Below, in pieces: positions 14,613 through 20,965 of a stretch of 47,931 bases of DNA. Position 1 is the stretch's first letter. Every line of letters starts with the position of its first letter. The position numbers were made by a program, and so were the translations under genes. The stretch is from a virus, in the IMG/VR virus record IMGVR_UViG_3300025769_000203, positions 1 to 47,931 of that record; one strand, written 5' to 3'. Under the pieces are notes generated by a model. That model saw nothing but the letters and a program-made list of their open reading frames with translations, was not told the DNA's origin and did not search any database.

Positions 14613-16204
14613 CAGCCGAGCCCGCACAACTCAGGTCCCGGGTGTTGATGCCGCCGTTCATCGTCGGCAATGAATACATCCCGGCCGACCACGCCCCACA
14701 CCCCAAGCAGTGCTACGCGCTGCGCGCGCACGTAGGCCGCAACTCCGAGACGCCGTTCGAAATGCTCTACGGCGGTGCCGCCGGTGGCGGCAAGTCGGAC
14801 TTCCTGTTGATGGCCGCGGCGCAATACGCATGGAAGTATCCGCACTTCCGCGGCGTGCTCATCCGCCGAACGCACGCCGAGCTCGCCAAGTCGGGCGCAC
14901 TCATGGACCGCGCGCGCAAATGGTGGCTACCCCTCGGTGCCCACTGGAACGGCTCCGACAAGGTAATCACCTTCCCCAACGGCGCGACGATCGAGTTCGG
15001 CTACCACGAGCACCCGAAGCACGACGGCCAATACCAGGGCGGCGAGTGGCACTTCTGCGGCTTCGATGAGTTGACGCACTGGCCGGACCCCAACGCCTTC
15101 GAGTGGTTGAAGACGCGTCTACGCAAGACCGACGGCGACCCGATCCCGCTACGGCTCTACGGCGCGAGCAACCCGGGCGGCCCAGGGCATACCTGGGTTA
15201 AAGAGCGGTTCGTCGGTGGGCGCGACATCGTCACCGGCGCGGCGTTCGACGCCAAGTCGTTTTACCTGCCGGCGACTATTGACGACAACCCGTCGCTTAA
15301 CCGCGAGGCATACAAAGAGACACTGCGCGACATCCACCCGACCCGCCGCGCGCAACTGCTCGACGGCGACTGGAGCGCACGCGAGCCGGGCGACTATTTC
15401 CGCCTTGAGTGGTTCGGGCCCCTGCTCGAAGAAGACCGCGACCTTGGCGAGCGCGTCAAAATTCGGTGGTGGGACCTTGCGGCGAGTGAGCGAGACGACG
15501 CGGCACGCACCGCCGGTGTCCTGATTTCCCGCCTACAGGCCGGCGTTCGCGTGGTCGAACACGCCACCGCGTTCCGAGCGACACCGGGTAAGCGCGACGG
15601 CAAGATCGTGGCGCAAGCCATGGTCGACGGCCGCGCCACGATCGTTGGCCTCGAGATCGAGGGTGGCAGCGGCGGCCCCGCACAGTTCGAAGCCTTGTCG
15701 AAGATTCTCCGCGCGAAGGGCTTTCGCGTCGTCGGCGCGCGTCCGCGCGCAAACGAGACCGACAAGACCAACATCGAAAAGAAGACGTTGGCAATCAACA
15801 CGCCCAGCGACGATAGCAAGATGCGGCGGGCGGCACCGGTCGCGTCGTGCCTGGAGCGGGGCTACCAGCGCCGCGGCGAGTGTGACCAGACCGACGAGCC
15901 GTGGTGGGGTGACGACGTAGGCAATAGCGTCACATCGCAGCGCGACGGCCTCAGACTCGTGGCGGGCACGTGGACGCAAAGCTACCTCGACGAGCTCGAA
16001 GGTTTCCCCGACCAGACGCTAAAGGACCTCGTCGATGCCACGTCCGGTGCCTGGAGCTGGTTGGAGTCGCACCCCTACGGCTTGCGGCACGCTCCGGCGC
16101 AAGAGCAGAAGAAGCCGGCCACGTCGCACAACGTGCACCCGGACGACCGCCCAGAACTGGACGAAGACACCGGCCGATCGACGTCGGGGCACTGGACGCC
16201 GTAA
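14609..16204 (+). CDS. terL: Terminase large subunit
   Basis: This 531-aa packaging motor has an ATPase domain with Walker A GGAAGGGKS (55-63) and Walker B EWHFCGFDELTHW (Asp/Glu 153-154), then a SNPGGPGHTW coupling motif. The C-terminal RNase H-fold nuclease carries KIRWWDLAAS (D289), VGLEIEGGSGG (about 346-356) and a late acidic motif KDLVDATSGAW. The length is normal for a TerL with both domains. It starts at GTG 14609, coupled to the gene before. The remaining late genes are not adjacent: about 7.5 kb of accessory genes separate it from the portal. Confidence 0.96.
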   Translation: MTAEPAQLRSRVLMPPFIVGNEYIPADHAPHPKQCYALRAHVGRNSETPFEMLYGGAAGGGKSDFLLMAAAQYAWKYPHFRGVLIRRTHAELAKSGALMDRARKWWLPLGAHWNGSDKVITFPNGATIEFGYHEHPKHDGQYQGGEWHFCGFDELTHWPDPNAFEWLKTRLRKTDGDPIPLRLYGASNPGGPGHTWVKERFVGGRDIVTGAAFDAKSFYLPATIDDNPSLNREAYKETLRDIHPTRRAQLLDGDWSAREPGDYFRLEWFGPLLEEDRDLGERVKIRWWDLAASERDDAARTAGVLISRLQAGVRVVEHATAFRATPGKRDGKIVAQAMVDGRATIVGLEIEGGSGGPAQFEALSKILRAKGFRVVGARPRANETDKTNIEKKTLAINTPSDDSKMRRAAPVASCLERGYQRRGECDQTDEPWWGDDVGNSVTSQRDGLRLVAGTWTQSYLDELEGFPDQTLKDLVDATSGAWSWLESHPYGLRHAPAQEQKKPATSHNVHPDDRPELDEDTGRSTSGHWTP

Positions 16205-16221
16205 AAACTAAAGCCGGGGTA

Positions 16222-16249
16222 TTGCGCTGGCCGATTTAATCGCTACGAT
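16222..16249 (+). promoter_or_regulatory. Promoter TTGCGC-16-TACGAT, 7 bases before the ATG
   Basis: TTGCGC at 16222-16227, a 16-base spacer and TACGAT at 16244-16249 are followed by 7 bases and the ATG at 16257. This is the same arrangement as at 13026-13053. It drives the accessory block that starts with the 57-aa ORF and the methyltransferase. Confidence 0.65.
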
Positions 16250-16253
16250 TAAA
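16235..16253. promoter_or_regulatory. Operator-like perfect inverted repeat over the -10 box
   Basis: TTTAATCG-CTA-CGATTAAA is an exact inverted repeat with 8-base arms and a 3-base centre. It covers the whole -10 hexamer and the presumed start site of the promoter at 16222. Such placement is typical of a repressor dimer site that blocks RNA polymerase. The binding protein is unknown; the HTH proteins of this genome are candidates. Confidence 0.65.
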
Positions 16254-16256
16254 CCT

Positions 16257-16430
16257 ATGGAAGACCACGAAAGATCGCAGGTGTGTGAAGTTGTTGAGGA
16301 CGTCAAACACCAAGGGCTGACTAATCAGCAGTTGGTAGCGGTTGCCTTGGGGTTGATTCAAGATGCATTGATGCTTACGGACTACCCGAACGAAGCCCTT
16401 GCCGTAATGCTGGGGGGCGCTCGTGCGTGA
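16257..16430 (+). CDS. Small hypothetical protein before the methyltransferase (57 aa)
   Basis: This short ORF reads MEDHERSQVCEVVEDVKHQG and ends EALAVMLGGARA. It follows the promoter/operator at 16222 and overlaps the methyltransferase GTG by 8 bases (GTGCGTGA). Its codons are less GC-rich than the neighbours (GTT, TTG, AAT), hinting at a different origin. It is helical and acidic. It could be a small regulator of the methyltransferase, but nothing identifies it. Confidence 0.65.
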   Translation: MEDHERSQVCEVVEDVKHQGLTNQQLVAVALGLIQDALMLTDYPNEALAVMLGGARA

Positions 16431-17418
16431 GCTTCATCTATTCGCCGGTGCGGGGGGCGGCCTCCACGCCGCGAACCTGCTCGGACATACGCCCGTGTGC
16501 GCCGTGGAGATCGAACCCTACTGCCGACAGGTATTGCGTGAGCGGCAGGCCGACGGCACCTTTCCGCCGTTCCCGGTGTTCGACGACGTCAAGACGTTCG
16601 ACGGTAAGCCGTGGCGCGGTATTGTTGACGTCGTCTGCGGAGGGTTCCCGTGCCAGCCGTGGAGTTCCGCGGGTAAGCGCAAGGGCACCGACGACCCCCG
16701 CCACCTTTGGCCAGAAATGGCCCGCGTCATCAGTGAGGCTCGACCACGATATGTCTTCGCAGAAAACGTCAACATCAAAGCATTCGCCGAGCCCTGGAGA
16801 GACCTTCGAGCAATGGGTTACCGAGTGCCGCCAGCTCTCTGCCTCAGTGCGGAAGACGTTGGCGCACCACACTTGCGAAAGCGGTGGTGGCTCTTGGCTT
16901 CCGACACCAACCGCGACGAGCTACGGGACGAACCGCGGCGGCGCAGCGGGGCGGGTGGGCAAAGTGAGGCACTCGCTAGCGTCGATGGCGAAGCACGACA
17001 AGTTCCCGACACCGACGGCGAATTGCCACACGGGAGCGGGGCACAGCGGGCGACAGGGCGGGCTAAATCTACAGACGCATGCGCAGCGGTTCCCGACGCC
17101 GACGGCGAAGGCGAAGGCGAACCAGCTATCCCCGTCGATGATGAAGCACCCGGGGTGCCGGGAGTTGGCGAAGTTTCCGACGCCGGCGGCGCGAGACTGG
17201 AAGGACACGGGCAAAGCCCCCGCGGAGCTCGCGCGGAAGACACCGCCGCTAGCGACCCACGCTGGTGGGCAGTTGAACCCGACGTGGGTCGAGTGGCTCA
17301 TGGGGTGGCCAATCGGGTCCAGCGCCTCAAAGCACTGGGCAACGGCCAAGTCCCGCAGTGCGCGGCGGAAGCGTGGCGAATCTTGATGGCGCGCGAAGCG
17401 GAGTACGTGCTGTCGTGA
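16423..17418 (+). CDS. C5-cytosine DNA methyltransferase (Dcm-type)
   Basis: The 331-aa protein has motif I LHLFAGAGGGLHAANLLG (5-22), motif IV VCGGFPCQPWSSAGKRKG with catalytic C77, motif VI FAENV (112-116), motif VIII DVGAPHLRKRWWLL (145-158) and motif X VQRLKALGNGQVPQCAAEAW near 300. It methylates cytosine C5 using AdoMet, probably to protect phage DNA or mark it for packaging. The target-recognition part (about 160-270) is low-complexity in this frame (Asp/Gly/Ala/Arg). The +1 frame over the same bases encodes a well-formed alternative C-terminal half. Start GTG 16423 is coupled to the small ORF before it, with a G-run upstream. Confidence 0.93.
   Translation: MRELHLFAGAGGGLHAANLLGHTPVCAVEIEPYCRQVLRERQADGTFPPFPVFDDVKTFDGKPWRGIVDVVCGGFPCQPWSSAGKRKGTDDPRHLWPEMARVISEARPRYVFAENVNIKAFAEPWRDLRAMGYRVPPALCLSAEDVGAPHLRKRWWLLASDTNRDELRDEPRRRSGAGGQSEALASVDGEARQVPDTDGELPHGSGAQRATGRAKSTDACAAVPDADGEGEGEPAIPVDDEAPGVPGVGEVSDAGGARLEGHGQSPRGARAEDTAASDPRWWAVEPDVGRVAHGVANRVQRLKALGNGQVPQCAAEAWRILMAREAEYVLS
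16890..17386 (+). other. Alternative (+1) frame over the methyltransferase C-terminal half
   Basis: The +1 frame stays open to 17386 and carries repeated PTPTA motifs: SWLPTPTATSYGTNRGG, KFPTPTANCH, RFPTPTAKAK and KFPTPAARDWKDTG, then QLNPTWVEWLMGWPIG. These are signatures I know from another large group of phage cytosine methyltransferases with the same N-terminal catalytic half. A +1 slip soon after RWWLLA would yield that type. Dual coding, a frameshifted product or relic sequence are the possibilities. Confidence 0.6.
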
Positions 17419-17636
17419 TCGTCTACCGCACAGAAGCGAGCACCGGCGACGGCCTCGTCCATCATTTCGACGCCACGCTCGAAGAGGCGAAGCGCACGCG
17501 CGCTTCGCTCGTCGAGGTATACGCAGAGGTCCGACTCGAGCGAGTCGAGATCCCGCCCGGCCGCGAGGGCATTGTCGCGGCACTCAACATGGCAACCGCA
17601 TCGGCGGTAAACTGGGAAGGAGAAAGAATCGCATGA
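17415..17636 (+). CDS. Hypothetical protein (73 aa)
   Basis: The protein begins MIVYRTEASTGDGLVHHFDA and continues with strand-helix-strand character (EEAKRTRASLVEVYAEVRLE). It starts at GTG overlapping the methyltransferase stop by 4 bases (GTGA) and ends overlapping the next ORF by 4 bases. No family is recognised. By position it belongs to the methyltransferase transcription unit. Confidence 0.65.
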   Translation: MIVYRTEASTGDGLVHHFDATLEEAKRTRASLVEVYAEVRLERVEIPPGREGIVAALNMATASAVNWEGERIA

Positions 17637-17794
17637 GACGCTACGAACACAAGAAGCCCACCCCGTTCGCCACGTTCTTCAAGGCAACGCTTGGGGTCCT
17701 GCTCGCCGGTGTCGCTGCGCTCACGATATTCGCTGGGGGGTGTTGCGGCCTCGTGGTGGGTGCGGCCTCGAGCGTTGACGCGAAGGAAAAGTAA
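17633..17794 (+). CDS. Small single-TM protein (53 aa)
   Basis: The ORF reads MRRYEHKKPTPFATFFKATL, then a hydrophobic helix (LGVLLAGVAALTIFAGGCCGLVVGAA) and a short charged end. The basic N terminus suggests an N-in topology. The start overlaps the previous stop (ATGA), with AAGGAG upstream. The function is unknown. The paired Cys residues lie at the outer membrane face of the helix. Confidence 0.65.
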   Translation: MRRYEHKKPTPFATFFKATLGVLLAGVAALTIFAGGCCGLVVGAASSVDAKEK

Positions 17795-17804
17795 GGCCGT
17801 GCCG

Positions 17805-17834
17805 TTGACACCGCGCAGGTTTACCGAGTATGGT
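17805..17834 (+). promoter_or_regulatory. Promoter TTGACA-18-TATGGT, 7 bases before the ATG
   Basis: A consensus -35 TTGACA (17805-17810) is followed after 18 bases by TATGGT (17829-17834), and 7 bases later by the ATG at 17842. No Shine-Dalgarno fits between, so the transcript is probably leaderless. It would drive the PP-loop gene. Confidence 0.65.
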
Positions 17835-17841
17835 CTAGCTC

Positions 17842-18618
17842 ATGGGTAGCACAAACAACGCGCCGGTAGCCGTGAGCTACGGCGGAGGCACGAACAGCGT
17901 CGCCATGGTTATCGGCATGCTCGAGAACCGCGAGTTGCCGGATCACATTCTATTCGCGGACACCGGGAGCGAACGCCCTGAAACCTACGCATACAACACG
18001 CTGTTCGATGCGTGGCTCAGCGACTACGGCCTCAAGATTACGACAGTGACAAACGGCGGCCGGGGCTACGGCGACTCGCTCGAAGAGAATTGCCTCATGC
18101 GCAACGAGCTCCCTTCGCTCGCCTACGGCTTCAAAGGTTGTTCTACCAAGTGGAAGCGCCAACCGATGGACCGCTACTTGCGCGACGAGGTGCCGGAGGT
18201 CAAAGCGGCTTGGTCGCGCGGCGAGCTTGTAGCTCGGTGCATTGGCATTGACGCCGGTGAGACGCGGCGGCGCAAGCTGCCGCCGGACAACCGCTACGTC
18301 TACCGCTACCCCCTCGTTGATTGGGGGTGGGACCGCGAAGCGTGCGTCGACGCGGTGAAACGCCACGGGCTCCCGAGCCCCGGCAAGAGCAGTTGTTTCT
18401 TCTGCCCCGCGATGAAGAAGCACGAGATTCGCGATCTTGCCGAGAAACACCCCGCGCTAGTCGACCGCGCGATCGCGATCGAGCGCAACAGCAAGGCGCA
18501 CACGATCAAAGGTCTCGGGCGTCATTGGTCGTGGGAGCAGTTCCTCGCCGACGACCAAAGTTACTTCCCCGAAACCCTCGACGTGCCCTGCGATTGTCAC
18601 GACGGAGACGAAGAGTAA
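17842..18618 (+). CDS. PAPS-reductase-like PP-loop protein
   Basis: The 258-aa protein belongs to the PP-loop ATPase superfamily of PAPS reductase/CysH and DndC. VSYGGGTNSVAM (11-22) is the PP-loop and HILFADTGSERPETYAY (35-51) the next conserved block. Cys residues cluster at GFKGCSTKW (C100), SSCFFCPAMKKHEI (C185, C188) and CDCHDGDEE (C250, C252), which could hold an iron-sulphur cluster or act in sulphur transfer. Phage versions are common, and their role (sulphate assimilation, or thiolation of nucleic acid) is unsettled. The methyltransferase nearby makes nucleic-acid modification attractive but unproven. No other Dnd gene is present. Confidence 0.85.
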   Translation: MGSTNNAPVAVSYGGGTNSVAMVIGMLENRELPDHILFADTGSERPETYAYNTLFDAWLSDYGLKITTVTNGGRGYGDSLEENCLMRNELPSLAYGFKGCSTKWKRQPMDRYLRDEVPEVKAAWSRGELVARCIGIDAGETRRRKLPPDNRYVYRYPLVDWGWDREACVDAVKRHGLPSPGKSSCFFCPAMKKHEIRDLAEKHPALVDRAIAIERNSKAHTIKGLGRHWSWEQFLADDQSYFPETLDVPCDCHDGDEE

Positions 18619-18932
18619 TGGCCAAGCCCAACACGACCCACTGTCAGAAAGGCCACTCCTACGCCGAGTTCGGCCGCTACAAGAGCAACAACCAGTGCAA
18701 AGAGTGCAAGCGCCTTAACAACCTCGCCATGGCCAAGCGCACCGGCGGCTGGCGCAAGCCCGGGCAACACCAGCGCCGGCGATCGGGGCACCAGAAGCTA
18801 AGCGATACTGCGAAGGACGCCATTCGCACGAACCGCATCCTGGCGCTACACGAAGAGCTCGAGAAGGCCACGACCCCGTGGGAGCGGGAAGACATCCGGG
18901 CCGAGATCGCCGCGGCACAAGCCCAGCTCTAG
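18618..18932 (+). CDS. Small zinc-finger/HNH-like protein (104 aa)
   Basis: From ATG 18618 (overlapping the previous TAA by one base) the protein reads MAKPNTTHCQKGHSYAEFGR, then NNQCKECKRLNNLAM. The C-x2-GH...C-x2-C arrangement is the zinc knuckle seen at the start of many phage HNH-like proteins. The C-terminal half is a charged helix (HEELEKATTPWEREDIRAEI). No HNH catalytic motif is evident, so nucleic-acid binding is more likely than cleavage. It is co-transcribed with the PP-loop gene. Confidence 0.7.
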   Translation: MAKPNTTHCQKGHSYAEFGRYKSNNQCKECKRLNNLAMAKRTGGWRKPGQHQRRRSGHQKLSDTAKDAIRTNRILALHEELEKATTPWEREDIRAEIAAAQAQL

Positions 18933-18952
18933 CGGTTGACGGCGTCTGGCGC

Positions 18953-18958
18953 TACGAT
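18953..18958 (+). promoter_or_regulatory. -10 box TACGAT 8 bases before the next ATG
   Basis: GCTACGAT precedes the ATG at 18967 by 8 bases, matching the -10 motif found at 16244 and 45254. TTGACG at 18936 is too close (11-base spacer) for a normal sigma-70 pair, so the -35 partner is doubtful. Confidence 0.4.
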
Positions 18959-18966
18959 CCGCCGCC

Positions 18967-20313
18967 ATGGCAAAGTGCGGTGGATGCGAAGCGGCGATCC
19001 CGAGGTATAGCAACTCGCTCACGGTGGGCTTTAGCGACTTCACCGCCACCGACGGCGGGGAGTATCAACACGACCCCGTAGTCGGCCCCGAGTTCGAAGG
19101 CGCGAGCGGTTCCGACGTCTACACCGCGCTGGCGCCGACGCTCGACGTGCTCCCGGGCAACGGCGAGTGCAACGCCGATTGCACGCAATTGACGTCTTGC
19201 GACTTCACGCTGACGCTGACGCTGACGGTCACGCTCATCACCACCGACCCGAACGGCTCAGGTCCGGCACTGTTCTTCACCCCGCCGTGGGGCGGTGGCC
19301 AACAGTCGATGACCAAGGGCACGCCGGTCACCGAAGAATACGACCCGGTCGATGGCGTCTACACGATCACGATCGCGCACACGTTCGAAGACACCATCAC
19401 GCCCGGTTGCGACACGACCGTGTCGTTCACGCTTGCCGACACCGACTTCGACATCGACTCGATAACCGGCGGCGCCTGGACCAAGAGCGCCGGCGACGAT
19501 GACGAAGACACCGACTACGAGTTCGAGTGTGAGCCGTGTGACGGCGCGTCGGCCTCCCTCGACGTGACCACGCAAGCGAGCGGCAAGCAGGAGAACCAAC
19601 GAGCGATAGGCGGCTCGGCGTCGATGGCGGCCCAGGCCGCCCAGGAGGAGGCCGACGACACCGGCGGTTGCGGGGGGTGCGCGGCGGTCGGGCTTGAGGT
19701 CTACGACTCCGCGACGTTCAAGTGGGTGCCCGCGGGGGACACGCAACCGACGACCGAGCAGGGCTTCGGGGGCTCTGACGGCTCGCAAACTTACGACGTG
19801 TCGGAGATCAAAATCTGGCACAACCCGTACGACGGCGCTTGTGTTGAGGACAGCTCGAGCGGCGGTTGCACGGCGGACTACTCTTGTTGGTACACAATAG
19901 GCGTCGAGTTGAACGGGTCGGTGTCGTCCACAGACCCAAACTGGGAGGGGCCAGACTTCACCCACACACCACCGCCGGGCTGGGGCACGTCACTGGTTCT
20001 AGGGGACCCGCCCCACTACGGCAAAACGTTCGACGTTGACGAACAGACGGAGTCGGGAGGCATCTACACCACCCCGGTAAAGTGGTCTTGGGACTACTCC
20101 TTCGAACCGGGCTGCAATAGCTCGATCGAGTCGGCCGTCAGTGCTGACGACTTCATCGTCGCGGGCGCCGAGTTCAACACGTTTACGAACATCCCCGAGC
20201 TACCGAAAGAGAGGATCCGGCTGCGCATGGGTTGCACAAAGTGCGAGAAGAAAAAGAAGAAGCCGACAGGCGGCACAGGCACCGGAGGCTCCGGCCCAGG
20301 GAGCATCGAATGA
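18967..20313 (+). CDS. Cys-rich protein with internal duplication (448 aa)
   Basis: The protein is a tandem duplication with no recognised family. Each unit begins with a CGGC motif (C4-C7 and C235-C238), followed by a beta-rich domain. Matching landmarks are LTVTLITTDPNGSGPALFFT (87-106) and ELNGSVSSTDPNWEGPDFTH (314-333); PPWGGGQ and PPPGWGT; DGVYTITIAHTFEDTITPGC and GGIYTTPVKWSWDYSFEPGC; then ADTDFDIDS and SADDFIVAG. A Lys-rich tail (GCTKCEKKKKKP) ends in a Gly-rich stretch. It is acidic overall and has no signal peptide. It could be a virion appendage or an adhesin-like protein. It overlaps the lipoprotein gene by 4 bases. Confidence 0.75.
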   Translation: MAKCGGCEAAIPRYSNSLTVGFSDFTATDGGEYQHDPVVGPEFEGASGSDVYTALAPTLDVLPGNGECNADCTQLTSCDFTLTLTLTVTLITTDPNGSGPALFFTPPWGGGQQSMTKGTPVTEEYDPVDGVYTITIAHTFEDTITPGCDTTVSFTLADTDFDIDSITGGAWTKSAGDDDEDTDYEFECEPCDGASASLDVTTQASGKQENQRAIGGSASMAAQAAQEEADDTGGCGGCAAVGLEVYDSATFKWVPAGDTQPTTEQGFGGSDGSQTYDVSEIKIWHNPYDGACVEDSSSGGCTADYSCWYTIGVELNGSVSSTDPNWEGPDFTHTPPPGWGTSLVLGDPPHYGKTFDVDEQTESGGIYTTPVKWSWDYSFEPGCNSSIESAVSADDFIVAGAEFNTFTNIPELPKERIRLRMGCTKCEKKKKKPTGGTGTGGSGPGSIE

Positions 20314-20960
20314 GCCTTCGTCGCGGTGTCCTGTTCGCCCTTCCACCTTCCCTGCTCGTGTGGCTGGCGGTCGGTTTGGCCCTCGTGGCGTGCACCACGC
20401 CCGAGCCTTTCCCCGCACCGACCGGTGGCGGCATGCCCCAACCCCTCGCGCGGGCGGTCACCCTCGACACCGCGGAGGCGCCCCAGCACCGCTACGGGCC
20501 GCGGGGGCGCTTCCGTGTGGTGCACAAGTCGGCGTGCGATCGCTCCGACCACGGCGGCAACCCTCTCGTGTTTCCTGACCTCTCGATGCCCCCGACCGTC
20601 GGCGAGCCACTCCGGGTTATGTGGACGACCGAGGGCACGGTCGCACCGTTCCCCGCCGCGCCGGCGGTCCTGCTCATTTCTCTGGGCGACGTCCAGCCGG
20701 TTGAGCTCGCCGGCGTCGGGCTCCCTGGGTGCACGTTCCACGTCGACGGCAACCCGAAGAACCTGCACGTATTCGCCCCAGGCACCGTGCCTTGGCTCAC
20801 GCAAGACGGCGGCCGTATCTGGCTCCACTGGACACCCACGCCCATTTTCGCCGGTGTCGAAATCAACATGCAGCTCGCCGTCAAGGCGCCCGGGGCGAAC
20901 GCTGCGGGGTGGCTTCTGTCGCCCGGGCTTGAGCTTTGGGTCGGGCGCGGCGACACTTAG
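20310..20960 (+). CDS. Phage-encoded lipoprotein (216 aa)
   Basis: MSLRRGVLFALPPSLLVWLA opens a signal peptide that ends in lipobox LVAC (C28), followed by a Pro-rich linker and a mature domain rich in strands. The C-terminal half shows the pattern VELAGVGLPGCTFHVDG...IWLHWTPTPIFAGVEINMQ...APGANAAGWLLSPGLELWVG. From memory this resembles a domain common in secreted proteins of some Planctomycetes and other large-genome diderms, so it may have been acquired from the host. Role unknown; superinfection exclusion or a lysogenic-conversion-type surface protein are possible. Start ATG 20310 is coupled to the previous gene (ATGA). Confidence 0.8.
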   Translation: MSLRRGVLFALPPSLLVWLAVGLALVACTTPEPFPAPTGGGMPQPLARAVTLDTAEAPQHRYGPRGRFRVVHKSACDRSDHGGNPLVFPDLSMPPTVGEPLRVMWTTEGTVAPFPAAPAVLLISLGDVQPVELAGVGLPGCTFHVDGNPKNLHVFAPGTVPWLTQDGGRIWLHWTPTPIFAGVEINMQLAVKAPGANAAGWLLSPGLELWVGRGDT

Positions 20961-20965
20961 CCGCC

